A stretch of 64,000 bases of DNA, from the NCBI GenBank assembly GCA_963575645.1, contig OY754470.1, forward strand, positions 24,100,501-24,164,500. Reading direction: 5' to 3'. The position numbers were made by a program, and so were the translations under genes. The notes beneath the pieces were generated by a model, which saw only the letters and a list, made by a program, of their open reading frames with translations, had not been told where the DNA came from and ran no database searches. The DNA comes from Xanthostigma xanthostigma. Taxonomy: Eukaryota; Arthropoda; Insecta; Raphidioptera; Raphidiidae. Of the stretch, positions 9,210 to 20,075 are shown one piece after another (the first letter of the stretch is position 1; every line of letters starts with the position of its first letter).

Positions 9210-11678
9210 TCACTTTGTGCCCAGGATTTCATTGTATACCAAGCTCAAGTTATGCGTGTCCGATCTTAAGTTCACTGTTTTATTCAATTTGATGAAACAC
9301 ATTTCACTAAGTGAACGCTTGAAGTAATTGGATTCTTTGTCAAGGATTGAAACCTCATCAAACATAAAATTGTGCTCAGTATCAAAGTGATGACTGGCTA
9401 ACGCTGTTTTATTTTCTTTAAGGATGTTAGTGTTCCTACAGTCATACTGATGTTGTTTGACTCTATCCCTCAACTTCTGCTTCGTCTGTCCAATATAAGA
9501 CTCCCCACAGGTGCAAGGTATTTTATAGATCACATTAGACCTGTCCAACACTGGAACCCTATCCTTCAGCCTTGTATAAACTGATTTAACAGTTTTTAAG
9601 TTATAAAAGGCCAATTTGCCATATCGTTCCTTTGCGAGGGCATCAATTTTATGAGAAATCTCCTTAATAAAAGGAAACCTGCAATACTTGACACACGGAT
9701 TACGATCTCTTCTGTTTACACTCATCGGACAGTAATTATTAAGCACTCTGTCTATCAGTTTCCTCGGATAATTATTATCAACCAAAAGGTCAATAATGAT
9801 GTTCTTATTCTTATCATGGAACTCTTGATGACTTAAGCTGAATGCTCTTTTTATTAAACCTTTAATCATCCCAACTTTCTGACTCATTGGGTGATTGGAT
9901 GCATAATTTAATAATCTGCCCGAATGGATCGGTTTCCGATACCAATCAGTCTTCAAACTCCCATCTTGTAGTCTAAAAACAGTCAGATCTAAAAAATTAA
10001 TAGCATCCTGTTCTTCTAACTCCATTGTGAATTTCAACTTGGAATTGAAACTATTAAAGACCGTTAAAAGATTCGATGTTTCACTTCTTGGGACACTTAG
10101 TATACTATCATCTACGTACAACTTGATCAGGGGAACTGGATATCTCAAACGTTGTAAAACATTTCTAAACACGTAATCCATGATGATATCAGCGAGGACA
10201 GGACTTGCTGGGTTCCCCATGCTTGTGCCATCACACTGCTGGTATAGCTTATCATCAAATAAAAAGAAACTCGAGTCAAAACAAAACTCAATCAGTTTCA
10301 ATACTAAATCTTTGTCTTTCAAACCAATCAGTCTTGACCAACTCTCCCATTCCTCAGTTATAACCTGTAATACTAATAGTTTTGGAATATTTGTGAAGAG
10401 AGACACTACATCCAAGGAAACTAAAACATAATCAGGTGGTAAAAACACAGTCTTAGTATGCTGAACCAGTTCAAAAGAATTCTTGACGCTAAATTTGAAA
10501 CTCTTAGTGATCGGTGACAAAATATTATGAAGCATCTTAGCTAAATTATAACATGGTGAACCAATGCAACTCACCACAGGACGAAGATTACAGCCAACTT
10601 TATGTGTTTTTCTCAAACCATACAACCTCGGTGCTATCGAATTCCGGATCTTAACCTTCTTCAACTCAACCTCATCAATCACACCATTAACTTTCAGCGA
10701 AGTAGCTAACTCATTGGCCATCCGTTGAAATTTAACAGTTGGATCCTTGATCAACGGCCTATACGTCATTACATCATGTAACATATTATGCATTGTTTCC
10801 ATGTATTCTCTTCTATCCATAACCACTGTGGAATTTCCTTTATCAGACTTTGAGACTATAATGTCTCTGTGTTCTTTGAAAAATCTGGACGTTGCCAAAA
10901 CATCTCTGCTGAACTGATCTAACTTCTTGGTTTCGTGTTTTTTATAATAATTGCTGATCACATTCACAATCCGTGATCGAAAAGCATTTTTATCTTGCTC
11001 AACTAGTTCCTCATCCACCATTGTTGGAAGACTATTAACTAGGAACTCTGCATCTTTAATCAGCACTACCGGATGTACATCCTTCTTTTTAACTGGTAAA
11101 CCAAACTTCTGGTCTACACATAAAACTCTTTTCACGTATTCTGGTAGGACTACATCTGTGTAATTGAAGATGTAATCCTGGTCTCTTGCTGTAGCTTCGA
11201 TGGTTGACCCACCAGATATTAAAGCATTCAACTTCTTGATATTTGTGGTTTTTACCTGTTTAAATTGCTTTTCATACAACTTCTTCGCTGTGAGTTCCCA
11301 CCTGGCAAAAACTATTCCATCTAAGTTTCTCTTCAAATCAGTCTCTAACCTCTTGCACTCCTCCAGCATTCTTTGAACTTTCCACACAGTGACTTTAATC
11401 TCAAGTTTTAAAATTGAATTCTTTAGTTTAACTGTTAAACTGTTGACCTCTTTCCTGAACGGATGGTCATCTACAAATAATGTGTAAAGGCAATTAATAT
11501 TATTGACAATATGTTTAGGGAAAATACATTTTGATTTGCATTGCAGCAAGAAAACTTGTCTGTTCTTTAGCGACGCTAGTTTCTTTAATCCATTTATCCA
11601 TCTTTTCATAGTTCTACTTGTATGTTGTCCGTATGTACTCTCTAAGTCAGCAAAAAATCCCCCAGGTTGAAAATCCAT
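9210..11678 (-). CDS. Penelope-like RT/GIY-YIG protein, copy 4 (full)
   Basis: Translation identical to copies 2 and 3. This is the full unit directly downstream, in transcription order, of the 5'-truncated leader copy. Confidence 0.94.
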   Translation of the reverse strand: MDFQPGGFFADLESTYGQHTSRTMKRWINGLKKLASLKNRQVFLLQCKSKCIFPKHIVNNINCLYTLFVDDHPFRKEVNSLTVKLKNSILKLEIKVTVWKVQRMLEECKRLETDLKRNLDGIVFARWELTAKKLYEKQFKQVKTTNIKKLNALISGGSTIEATARDQDYIFNYTDVVLPEYVKRVLCVDQKFGLPVKKKDVHPVVLIKDAEFLVNSLPTMVDEELVEQDKNAFRSRIVNVISNYYKKHETKKLDQFSRDVLATSRFFKEHRDIIVSKSDKGNSTVVMDRREYMETMHNMLHDVMTYRPLIKDPTVKFQRMANELATSLKVNGVIDEVELKKVKIRNSIAPRLYGLRKTHKVGCNLRPVVSCIGSPCYNLAKMLHNILSPITKSFKFSVKNSFELVQHTKTVFLPPDYVLVSLDVVSLFTNIPKLLVLQVITEEWESWSRLIGLKDKDLVLKLIEFCFDSSFFLFDDKLYQQCDGTSMGNPASPVLADIIMDYVFRNVLQRLRYPVPLIKLYVDDSILSVPRSETSNLLTVFNSFNSKLKFTMELEEQDAINFLDLTVFRLQDGSLKTDWYRKPIHSGRLLNYASNHPMSQKVGMIKGLIKRAFSLSHQEFHDKNKNIIIDLLVDNNYPRKLIDRVLNNYCPMSVNRRDRNPCVKYCRFPFIKEISHKIDALAKERYGKLAFYNLKTVKSVYTRLKDRVPVLDRSNVIYKIPCTCGESYIGQTKQKLRDRVKQHQYDCRNTNILKENKTALASHHFDTEHNFMFDEVSILDKESNYFKRSLSEMCFIKLNKTVNLRSDTHNLSLVYNEILGTK

Positions 11679-11773
11679 TTTTTAAATTCAATTCCAGACG
11701 TAAATAACAATAACACACAGGATCACGGGTATTTGGAATATAAATTGTTAATCAGTTTAAACTATCATTGATT

Positions 11774-11813
11774 AGCAACGTTTCGTCTTTATTCTCAAGA
11801 CTTTATCAAGCTC
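11774..11813 (-). ncRNA. Hammerhead-ribozyme-like core, PLE copy 4
   Basis: Identical core, upstream of the ATG at 11678. It lies between the truncated leader copy and the first full unit, where a PLE promoter region would be expected. Confidence 0.5.
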
Positions 11814-12306
11814 TGAAAATACAATACATTTAACATTAATATATGAGCATGATGAATAAACTCCAAAAGAAAAGATTAAAATGTTACAATAACTAACCTC
11901 AAAATCGTCTAAACGATCGTCAATATAAAAAACATACATTACTTTCCATAAACATAATTTTTTTTTTTTTTTTCTTTGTAGTACTATCAATTGTTGAAAA
12001 GATGACTGCAGCAAAAAATTAATTAAAAATTAAAAAAACTATAACGACAGTATTATAAATAATAGAATACGTTTCCCAAACATGTGCTCTTTACACCAGT
12101 CTAACTGTCAACTTCTAAAAATTAACAACAGTCTGGCTTTTGTAAATATACACTAGATGGCACCATAAACTAAATTTCTACATGAAATTACTTAGTTATC
12201 CTACTACAAGTTATGAACAAATTAATCATATGTTAATCAATAAATTATATCAATAAATAAACATTTAAAAACTAATACAAACAATCCAACTCTAAAAACT
12301 CGAGAA

Positions 12307-12711
12307 TCACTTTGTGCCCAGGATTTCATTGTATACCAAGCTCAAGTTATGCGTGTCCGATCTTAAGTTCACTGTTTTATTCAATTTGATGAAACACATT
12401 TCACTAAGTGAACGCTTGAAGTAATTGGATTCTTTGTCAAGGATTGAAACCTCATCAAACATAAAATTGTGCTCAGTATCAAAGTGATGACTGGCTAACG
12501 CTGTTTTATTTTCTTTAAGGATGTTAGTGTTCCTACAGTCATACTGATGTTGTTTGACTCTATCCCTCAACTTCTGCTTCGTCTGTCCAATATAAGACTC
12601 CCCACAGGTGCAAGGTATTTTATAGATCACATTAGACCTGTCCAACACTGGAACCCTATCCTTCAGCCTTGTATAAACTGATTTAACAGTTTTTAAGTTA
12701 TAAAAGGCCAT
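12307..12711 (-). pseudogene. 5'-truncated PLE leader copy (GIY-YIG C-terminus only)
   Basis: The last 135 or so codons of the PLE protein, from the middle of the linker (AFYNLKTVKSVYTRL) through the GIY-YIG domain to the stop. The match to the full unit ends at about 12711. Beyond it the frame stays open in unrelated flank up to 12783, giving a 158-codon ORF. 5' truncation is expected when reverse transcription stops early. Confidence 0.9.
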
Positions 12712-13375
12712 AAAAAATATTCCTGTAAACTTTGAATTATATTTGCATTCAAAACTGCAAATGTGTGATGCATTTGATGACAACGTTAACTTATAATTGG
12801 TTGGGTATAAATTTAAGATTAAAAGTCGGATTATATATTCATCAGTTTTTAGTCAGTTTCAACGCACCTATTCCATTTAAATTTCAATGAATGCAGATTC
12901 CTGTGTTGGCACTTGTTTTCTGAGTAAACAAAATGGCCGAGCTTAAAACTTTTCATTAAATACTATGTGTTTTATGCACGTTTCTATTGCACAGCGTCAA
13001 TGCAAAATTGATTTATTTAGGAGAATACGCCGTCTCCAAAATTTACACAGATGGAACGAACATGGAAATATGTTTGCAGAACTATTTGGTTTCACCGACA
13101 GTTTTTGCGTTGAAAAACAGACATAACCATAACGAGAATTAAAACGCCGAGTTTTACCGAATGCGTCAGTCAGTTTTCTCGACAGCGAACGAACATATCG
13201 GTCGCTGACGACAATTGAATCTCATGATAAAATCGGAACTATTTGGACATACTAAGGTATAAATCGAAAACGATTCGGACTGAGAACATAGTTCTCCTAA
13301 CTATACAGGTCCAGAACCTAACAGTCACAAAAAAAGCGATTAACGCAAACGAATCACTAAGCTAGTAACGCCTGT
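12712..13375. other. Unassigned flank right of the PLE array
   Basis: No coding frame, TIR or known repeat end recognised. This should be the pre-insertion sequence on the upstream side of the array, unless another element was the target. Confidence 0.4.
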
Positions 13376-13819
13376 TAAGGCCGCTGCACACGAGGCTAGA
13401 AACGCTGCTAGATCCCTTGCTAGATTTGCCTACTAGTTTTCTAGCGCTGATTTTCTTGATTGCTGTGCTCGCTTCACACGAGACGTCTTTTCAAGCTAAT
13501 TGTATGAAAATATGGTGCGCGCGCAGTGACAGTTCAAATATAAATAGAGTAAAACGTGTCTGTTGTCTGACTCTGAGCAGAATGACGCCATGTTGGTTTG
13601 TGGACGTTTGTTCAAGTCGCCCACGTGACAAGATACTGCTTGCTGATTGCTCATACCCAGCAGCAAACCTAGTAAGAAAAATAGCCCCTTTTCTAATTTT
13701 GAAACCTATCTTGTGAGCTAGCATTCCAGTCCGCAACGACGTCATTTCCAGCTTCGTACCCAGCCTACCGGCCAGCAGAACTCCAAGCAGTGTTTCTAGC
13801 CTCGTGTGCAGCGTCCTTT
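13376..13819. mobile_element. TIR element, family A (GCTGCACACGAGGCT ends), copy 1
   Basis: Both ends carry an inverted repeat of about 25 bp containing GCTGCACACGAGGCTAG. The 444-bp interior has no convincing protein. The same ends recur at 63591-63981 and at 41639, with a shared interior segment (GCGCAGTGACAGTT). Small ORFs inside are accidental. The superfamily is not clear because the target duplication is not clean. Confidence 0.75.
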
Positions 13820-13911
13820 ATTTGTGAAAAATGAATCAAGAACGGTAACTACGTATGTTGAGCTAGTCGACTTGTGTGAAGCACGCTTAACTCAGCGTTT
13901 TGACTGAAGAT

Positions 13912-14610
13912 TAGTAATGTAACGAATATTCACATATTTTATGCCATTGTAACTCGGGTCGACGTGCCAAAGCCCTGCCGACAATACAGTATATTTGCTA
14001 ATACAGCAGGTATTGTAGCTGTATTACGTGAACTTAAGTTTGTTTTTGAACAAAACAAAAAACAATCCTTATAAAAATGCTTTTTTTCTTAATTTCATCG
14101 TCTGCACCCAATTAAAGACACCCTTCAGTATCCATATCCACAAACTAGGTTTTTACAAAATTTGTAAGTCCGGTTCTGGCTCGCTAATTTTATTAAAATT
14201 TTGGCAGCACACTTTATTAGTAGATTAAATTACAATTTTGAAACGATTCAGAAACTTTTTTTGGTATTTTTTAATTCTCAACCCCTAAAATCTACCTTTT
14301 AGATAGCCATTAACCCATTTTAAATGAAATAAAATAAATAAAACAATTAAGTTAAAAAAGATTTTTATTTTACTTTATTTTATAATGGATTTTCATCAAG
14401 TAAAGGCAGAAACTATTAGATCCATTTTAAATAGGCTTCGTGCGGTGATGGATTTCAATATGTATACCAAATTTTGTTAAAATCAATTAACTCTTTTGAA
14501 AGTTATTACTATGTGACTTGTATAGCCAATCAGCTGTCAAATTTTAACCTTGGATAACTGAAGCCAGATTTGAAAACTGAATATCCGCACTCACATTCGT
14601 TACATCACTA
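13912..14610. mobile_element. Non-autonomous hAT-type element, 699 bp
   Basis: The ends TAGTAATGTAACGAAT and, inverted, TAGTGATGTAACGAAT are flanked by near-identical 8-bp direct repeats CTGAAGAT (13904-13911) and CTGAATAT (14611-14618). TAG-type TIRs with an 8-bp duplication are the hAT signature. No transposase is visible. A relative with the same termini is at 44537-44885. Confidence 0.75.
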
Positions 14611-14928
14611 CTGAATATTGCTGGATTGCAGAAAGCATTGTTAGAAAATTTTGATTTTGTCAATGATCTTGAATTTCGATCATATAAGTTATTACAGTTT
14701 GTATAATATATTCAGGACCAGTCTGATGTTGTGAAACTATCTGTCACGCAAAACATTAGATTGTATTCGCACAAAAATAAATGATTGATTGACTTTCAAT
14801 TTAAGGTGTGTGGAGAAAGTTGGTAAATGCACAGTTTAAAAAGAAAATATCGTTTCAATCGATCAATTTTTCCTTGAGCATGATCGATTTAAATAAATAA
14901 GTAACAAGTCAGGATCGGCCCTGACTGC
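14611..14928. repeat. Dispersed repeat related to 50763-51300
   Basis: Segments such as GCTGGATTGCAGA, AACATTAGATTGTATT and ATATCGTTTCAATCGATCA occur in the same order here and around 50763-51270. There they flank a mariner transposase remnant; here the interior is shorter and no transposase is visible. Confidence 0.5.
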
Positions 14929-15472
14929 CTTAAGCGACCCATAGACGCTCAATATTATTGTGCAATGTGGGTTGCACAATATTTTGACGGCGGCCCCTAG
15001 ACGGTCAATATTATTGTACAATATTTTGGTTTGTACAAAAAAAGGTTGTGCAATATATTGCTCAATTGCGAGCACAAATGGTACAGCCACATTATTCAAA
15101 CAGTCCCCACCAGAACTTCAGTCATCATGTTGTCACGATTACTATAGTCTTTGGATCCCACAGAGCCGGAAGACCACGATACACTTAGATAAATTCAACA
15201 ATAAATTGTCTTTCGGCTTTCTTGTCACCCATGATGAGGCGTAGTTGAGACGACTTGTTGAAACGACCGTTACTTGAGATCAACTGACGGGATATTGCGC
15301 AATCTTGACAACAGACGGCACAATATTTCCCCGTTTGTGCAATATATTTTCAAGATTTTGAAAATCACAAAATATATTGCGCAACCTTTCAATCTCGTCT
15401 ACACACGTTCAATTATATTGCACAAACCCAAATATTGCGCAATAATATTGAGCGCCTATGGGCCGCTTTAGT
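14929..15472. mobile_element. TIR element with repeated TTGTGCAATATT motifs
   Basis: An inverted repeat of about 55-60 bp brackets 544 bp. The left end reads TAAGCGACCCATAGACGC and the right end, inverted, TAAAGCGGCCCATAGGCGC; both continue into CTCAATATTATTG. Variants of TTGTGCAATATT and TTGCGCAATA recur many times on both strands inside. This looks like a MITE with subterminal binding-site repeats. Confidence 0.7.
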
Positions 15473-16285
15473 CTATGTATGGGCAGAGTCGATCAACAGA
15501 AGCGAAATTTCGAGCACGCAATCAACACATAGGATATTTTAAAATAATATTTGGTTCTATTCCGACGTTAACTAACTTCACGCTAGTTCCGTCTCTCTCT
15601 GTGCTGTGCTGTGGTGTGTAATTGTCTGCACACAAATTACACATAGTTTGTCTGTTTGCATACATGTGTACTTTGAATTTATCTGGCTGACGTTGGCAAT
15701 AATTGCACTGTTCACTGTTGTTTCTGACTTCTCTCTATATCAAAATACGAGCTGTCCTTTGTTAGGTGTTCAAACAGTTGTTCGCGTATTTTTACCCACG
15801 ACGGAACGGAGCAGGTATATGCGTTTAGCCTGAGAGATTGTTTGTTTGTTTGATTGTTATATTGATGTATAATATCTTAGCTCTCGGTATGGGCAGTGAG
15901 TTTATAAACGCAGGGGAAAGCGCGCACTATTCAAATTACTATAATATGATTCTTTAGTGCGGCCTATAGTTGGCGCGTTTAGAGAGAGAAAAAGAGTGGC
16001 AGAAAAAGAAGACACAACTGTCAACCGGACTTTTATAAATACAGCGTGATTTAAACATTTGTGATTTAAATTAAATAATTATATTATAGTTCGTTATACA
16101 AATTCATTTCTGAAAGTTAGTTGGGTAAAGTAAGTATTAATAAATAATGCTACACATCATTGCACTGTAAAACTCACTCATTTTTTTAATTCGCAATTTG
16201 CATTTATTATATTACCTACAGAGATTTTTATGCCATTTTTCTCCCAGTTCCAATCTGCTTTCCAGAATTCCTGTTACGCGCTCTC
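15473..16285. other. Unassigned stretch
   Basis: No supported gene or repeat boundary. ORFs here are short and show no recognisable family. Confidence 0.3.
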
Positions 16286-17423
16286 GCGGTTTTCCACTAA
16301 ACGGACGGTTGAGTTTATGTTGTTTTTGTGTTTTCTAGAACCTGAAAAACAAAAACAAAACTGAAACAAACCCAAAACTCTTGTTTCCACCAAGCGGGCT
16401 ATATTTTTTTGTTTTCAGTCCTTTTCCACGGGTTGTTTCAAAACAAATTTCTTATCTATAAAAAAATACGTTATTTACTTACCTACTAAATTGATACAAA
16501 ATTCGTACAGACTAGAGATGTTATATTATGGTCACTTTGTAGTAATCCTAATATTGAATATATCGGTTTACTGATAATATTAGGTAGCTTACCTATTACC
16601 TGGTATTAGTCAAGTAATAGTAACGAAGTTCACCGTCCGTTTCATCAGATCGTATTAATATAATATAATAGCGTTACCGATCAACATGGTAGTTACATGC
16701 GTAACTGTGTTAATACTAATATTCTGATATTCGTTTCATGTGGTACCTAATACGCTATGCATACCAAGATATTAGTTTGTGTTGTTTTCGTCTAAAATAA
16801 TAGGATAGCTTTAGAAAAGGAGACGTGCATATTACTGCAGTAAAGAAGCTAGGTGAGAGAACAGGACAGATAGAGGCATGGCAAGTACGTATTCGGTATT
16901 AGGTACACGCTTGCAGTGCGAGTGCGGCAGCTCGGCGAGATCTGCAAAGTGCAACTTATACGTGCGAAAGAGAAGAGAAGATATTACTATTATTACTAAT
17001 ATATTAATACAAAGCGACGGTAAAATGACAACGTTGCTTGCATGGTAGTATGTACGTTCAAACGTTGAGTAGAAAAATAATACGAATATCCGATAACCTA
17101 ATCCACAATATCATGGTAATCATATTCCAATAAACTTGCTCATATTAGGTTACGTCTACCTATTATGAATATATTAGGCACACCACTAGTACAGACTAGC
17201 AAGGCGAAACTAGAAAACACAACATTACCGTTTCCACTAAACAGACTCGAGTTTCAAAACACGTCAAAACCTTTTGATGCTATACCGCTTCCGAGCGGGA
17301 CTTGAAAAACAAAACTGTCACAAAACACGCCAGTCTTCAAAAAGTTTGCGAAAGGTTATAGTTTTGCTTTATTCGAGACGAGTTTGTGTTTTGTTTTAGT
17401 TTTGTCCGTTTAGTGTAAAACCA
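16286..17423. mobile_element. TIR element, family B (TTTTCCACTAAACGGAC ends), interrupted
   Basis: The ends read GGTTTTCCACTAAACGGAC and its inverse, with an interior rich in AAACAAAAC-type sequence. Removing the hAT insertion at 16513-17188 leaves about 460 bp that matches the uninterrupted copy at 57877-58272. Confidence 0.75.
16513..17188. mobile_element. Non-autonomous hAT-type element nested in a family B element
   Basis: Exact 8-bp direct repeats GTACAGAC flank it at 16505-16512 and 17189-17196. Termini are TAGAGATGTT and, inverted, TAGTGGTGTG. The 676-bp interior is AT-rich with many TATTAGG motifs and no coding capacity. The duplication lies inside the family B sequence, so this insertion is the younger one. 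Confidence 0.8.
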
Positions 17424-17995
17424 CGATAACAGTATTTGAAGAGCACAAAGTTCTAAATCTACGTCATGGGGGACGCCCTGTACAGCGTGTGTACAACGTG
17501 TGTATATAATTATGTGTACACACCGCTTTCGTCTTCTTCTTCTGTTTCCTAACAGTAAGACGACACAACACCACAAATTACGGAAATCTGTATTTGAAAT
17601 AATATCTACAAGAATATGTTTTGAGTGTAGGAAAATAAAAAAGGAGTATAATCTAAAACCAAAGAATCTTGATATTATATAATAATAATTATCCTTTATA
17701 AAATACAAAAATAATTCACATCGCTAGCCTGGAGTTTATTTATTAACAGGATAAGGAAAATTGTAAGGTCCTGTGTTACAATCTTGGTCAAGCTGAGATA
17801 TAATTTGCAGTGTGATAATCTGTCATCAAAATCGATTTCTGAAGTTTCATGTCAATTTTGTGTCATATTAAACGCATAAAGCGTAGACCATATAGGCCAA
17901 TTTAGCTAGTGAGTAGGCATTATGGACTTGTGTAGTTCGGAGGAAGAATAATTTTATTATTATTTTATTTTGACGAGATTGAAGAAGCCAGGATA
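17424..17995. other. Unassigned stretch
   Basis: No supported gene. A 123-codon minus-strand ORF overlaps the end of the family B element and has no recognisable motif, so it was left out. Confidence 0.3.
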
Positions 17996-18345
17996 ATAAT
18001 AATAATAATAACACTTTATTCACTTTTGCTACTAAAAAAAGCATAGAATGCGTCAAAGGGAGTTATATTACATAATATTCTTAAAATTTATGTCATAGTA
18101 TTCATTTAAGCTGTATATTACCTTATCAAGAAAAATGTTTTTTATAGTATTTTTTAATTTGGGTGCTAGGTATTAAATTTAAAATATTTGCCGGTAATTT
18201 ATTAAAAAAATTAGCTATTATATTGTAAGGACTATGAAATGTGATGTTTAAAAATAAGGTTTCGTGTTCACCCATTATTTCATTTAAGTCGTCAAATAGG
18301 TGTACCTTAAGACGCAGAGGATGTGTCGTTAAGACGTCGAGTAAG
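17996..18345 (-). mobile_element. LINE 3' fragment (RT C-terminus and 3' UTR)
   Basis: Read on the minus strand, 18344-18130 is open for about 71 codons and ends with FHSPYNIIANFFNKLP and a stop after KKHFS, the style of the C-terminus of CR1/Jockey-type LINE proteins. After the stop the 3' UTR runs to an (ATT)n tail at 17996-18010. It is a 5'-truncated insertion of a LINE different from the two larger ones in the window. Confidence 0.65.
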
Positions 18346-18372
18346 TGTTTAAAAGGCAGTGATTACGCTCCC

Positions 18373-18475
18373 AAGTAGTGGCTGGTGTTCTCGGCAATTT
18401 TTGCCAAGTGGTGGCTAATGCAGTCGCTAATTTTGGCAAACGATGGCTGATGCGGTCGCCAATTTTGCCTAGTGG
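18373..18475. repeat. Short tandem repeat, three units of about 35 bp
   Basis: Three imperfect units built around GTGGCTGATGCGGTCGCCAA and TTTTGCCA follow each other. They lie between a LINE tail and a TIR element and have no coding role I can see. Confidence 0.6.
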
Positions 18476-18483
18476 CATACATA

Positions 18484-19020
18484 TACAGGATGATTTTTAA
18501 GTTGATTCTTTTCTTTAACCGCGTGTAGCAATCAAATAGACGAACAAATATTTCAAGTAACTTATTTATCAAAACTCAAAAATTGAAGAGAAACGAGCTT
18601 TCAAGGTTTTATAAAATTTATATCAAATTTTGAGGTCGGTCCTGGAGTTATGTTATGTTACTATGGAAATGTGTTATGTCATTATCAAGTATTCACAGAA
18701 ATTGTTCGAAGTTGTCCCCGTTTTGTTGGACTCAAAGATGCGTACGTCATAGCCATGCTTGAGTTCATGCTTGTAGTAGCAATAAGGGCCTTCCGTGAAT
18801 TATATGAGATGCATTTCCGATTCGTGCTATCATTTTTTCGCGTGTGTTAACCGGACTCGTGAATTAATTAAATATAATTTAAAAAGTGTAATTAAACTTT
18901 GAAAGGCTGCTTCTTTCTTATTTTTGAGTTTTGGTAAAACAGTTACTTAAAATATTTGTTCGTCTATTTGATTTCTACATGCTTTTAAAAAAGAAGAATC
19001 AACTTAAAAATCACCTTGTA
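18484..19020. mobile_element. TIR element, family C, copy 1
   Basis: Inverted repeats of about 100 bp (TGATTTTTAAGTTGATTC, then AAATAGACGAACAAA) bracket 537 bp with TA at the outer edge. A second copy is at 37656-38187 in an SLC6 intron. The conserved interior (TTATGTTACTATGGAAAT) has no open frame shared by both copies beyond short pieces. Confidence 0.75.
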
Positions 19021-19576
19021 TTTAGAAAAATTGTAAAATGGTGCCATAATATTTAAGAGGCTTTTGAAACATCGAGTTCAGACATCCGACCGATGCCAAT
19101 AGTGTATGTGCCATGTGGCAAATACACTTAAAATAAAACTGTCAAAAACAGTTTCGACTCGTAATTTCCATTACATCAGTAAAAGTTTTACCTACTCTGT
19201 AATGTATTTTTTTCTTGCAACGTTCATTTAAAATATCACTTACGTTTTATTAAAAAAATAAATTTCAATTAGTTTCTGTTTCAATCTAGTTTAATCCAGT
19301 GATTTTTTAACCAATCACGATTTTTTTTAATTCTGATTTTTCGTTAGACTCTGCAGATACTGCCGTCAGAAATATTGATTGAACCTATTAGTTCCAATTT
19401 AAGAATCGTTTAAGTTGATTAGGAAAAATGTTTTTCGTTTAAAAAATCTTTAGAACGTTGAAACTACTAAATATTCGTTAATTCTATTTTCATTTAATTA
19501 TAAAAGGATAGTTTTTACAAAGAAACGAGAGCTACTGATGCTCGTATTAACAGTGTATACTAGTATTCTTACTAAA
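19021..19576. other. Unassigned AT-rich stretch
   Basis: No gene, TIR or tandem repeat recognised. Confidence 0.3.
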
Positions 19577-19702
19577 AGGAAGAAAACAAATCGGAAAACC
19601 TCAAGACGCAGCAAGTGGAGGTCTCATACATCTGTTCCTTTTGTTTTTGAATGAGTTTCCACTTCCTGTGTCTTGAGGTTTTCCGACTTGTTTTTTTCCT
19701 TT
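19577..19702. repeat. Hairpin repeat of about 126 bp
   Basis: Two arms of about 50 nt (CAAATCGGAAAACCTCAAGA and its near-perfect inverse) are separated by a short loop. A divergent relative with the same CCGACTTGTTTTCC end is at 26357-26448. A transcript would fold into a long hairpin. Confidence 0.7.
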
Positions 19703-20075
19703 CGGTTGGTCTTTTCTTCGTGCAGTCGATTGTATTTTAAATATATTTTTTTATCTTTTTAGTTAATGCTATTTTTTATACCATTTATGTACTATTTTCT
19801 AATTTTTAGATTTAGTTGTTAGACCCAGAATTCATAGAAACGAGTATTTTGTTTCATAAATATCTATCGTCCGCTTTATACAGAATGGTTTAGGATTGCA
19901 TAAAACTGAAAAATGTTTGGTTTAAAAGCTGTTTTCTTTGAGTCAAAGAACAATAATTCTAGATAAAAAATGGCGTTGATGTCTCGAAGCCGCCTCCACC
20001 AAATGAAAAAACAAACAACTCCAATATTCTTATAACACTTTTGACGGCCTACGTATGTCGCCCATACACATCACA
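19703..20075. other. Flank left of the nested Helitron
   Basis: The last 40 bp faintly resemble the middle of the hAT family at 34985-35020, whose 3' half lies on the far side of the nested block at 25728-25945. The Helitrons may therefore have entered a hAT copy. The similarity is too weak to be sure. Confidence 0.3.

Larger units (their letters stand above)
1..12711 (-). mobile_element. Tandem array of a Penelope-like retroelement (period 3097 bp)
   Basis: Position 1 matches 3098, 6195, 9292 and 12389, so four 3097-bp periods plus 323 bp of a fifth are present, all on the minus strand. Each unit has one 822-codon ORF and a 628-bp spacer (for example 5485-6112). The spacer holds a 16-nt A tract on the coding strand and a hammerhead-like core. 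Spacers and ORFs look identical in every copy. The most upstream (rightmost) unit is 5'-truncated at about 12711, where the match stops abruptly after the C-terminal endonuclease part. A partial copy in front of full copies is the known PLE layout (pseudo-LTR). The left end of the array is outside the window, so copy number and target duplication cannot be seen. Confidence 0.93.

Noticed and set aside
1-12711. A CRISPR-like or satellite array
   Set aside because: The 3-kb units encode a complete PLE protein; there are no short repeats with unique spacers.
13417-13716. ORFs on both strands inside the family A element
   Set aside because: They are not conserved in the other two family A copies.
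17337-17708. A 123-codon minus-strand ORF
   Set aside because: It overlaps a TIR element end and shows no recognisable domain or conserved composition.
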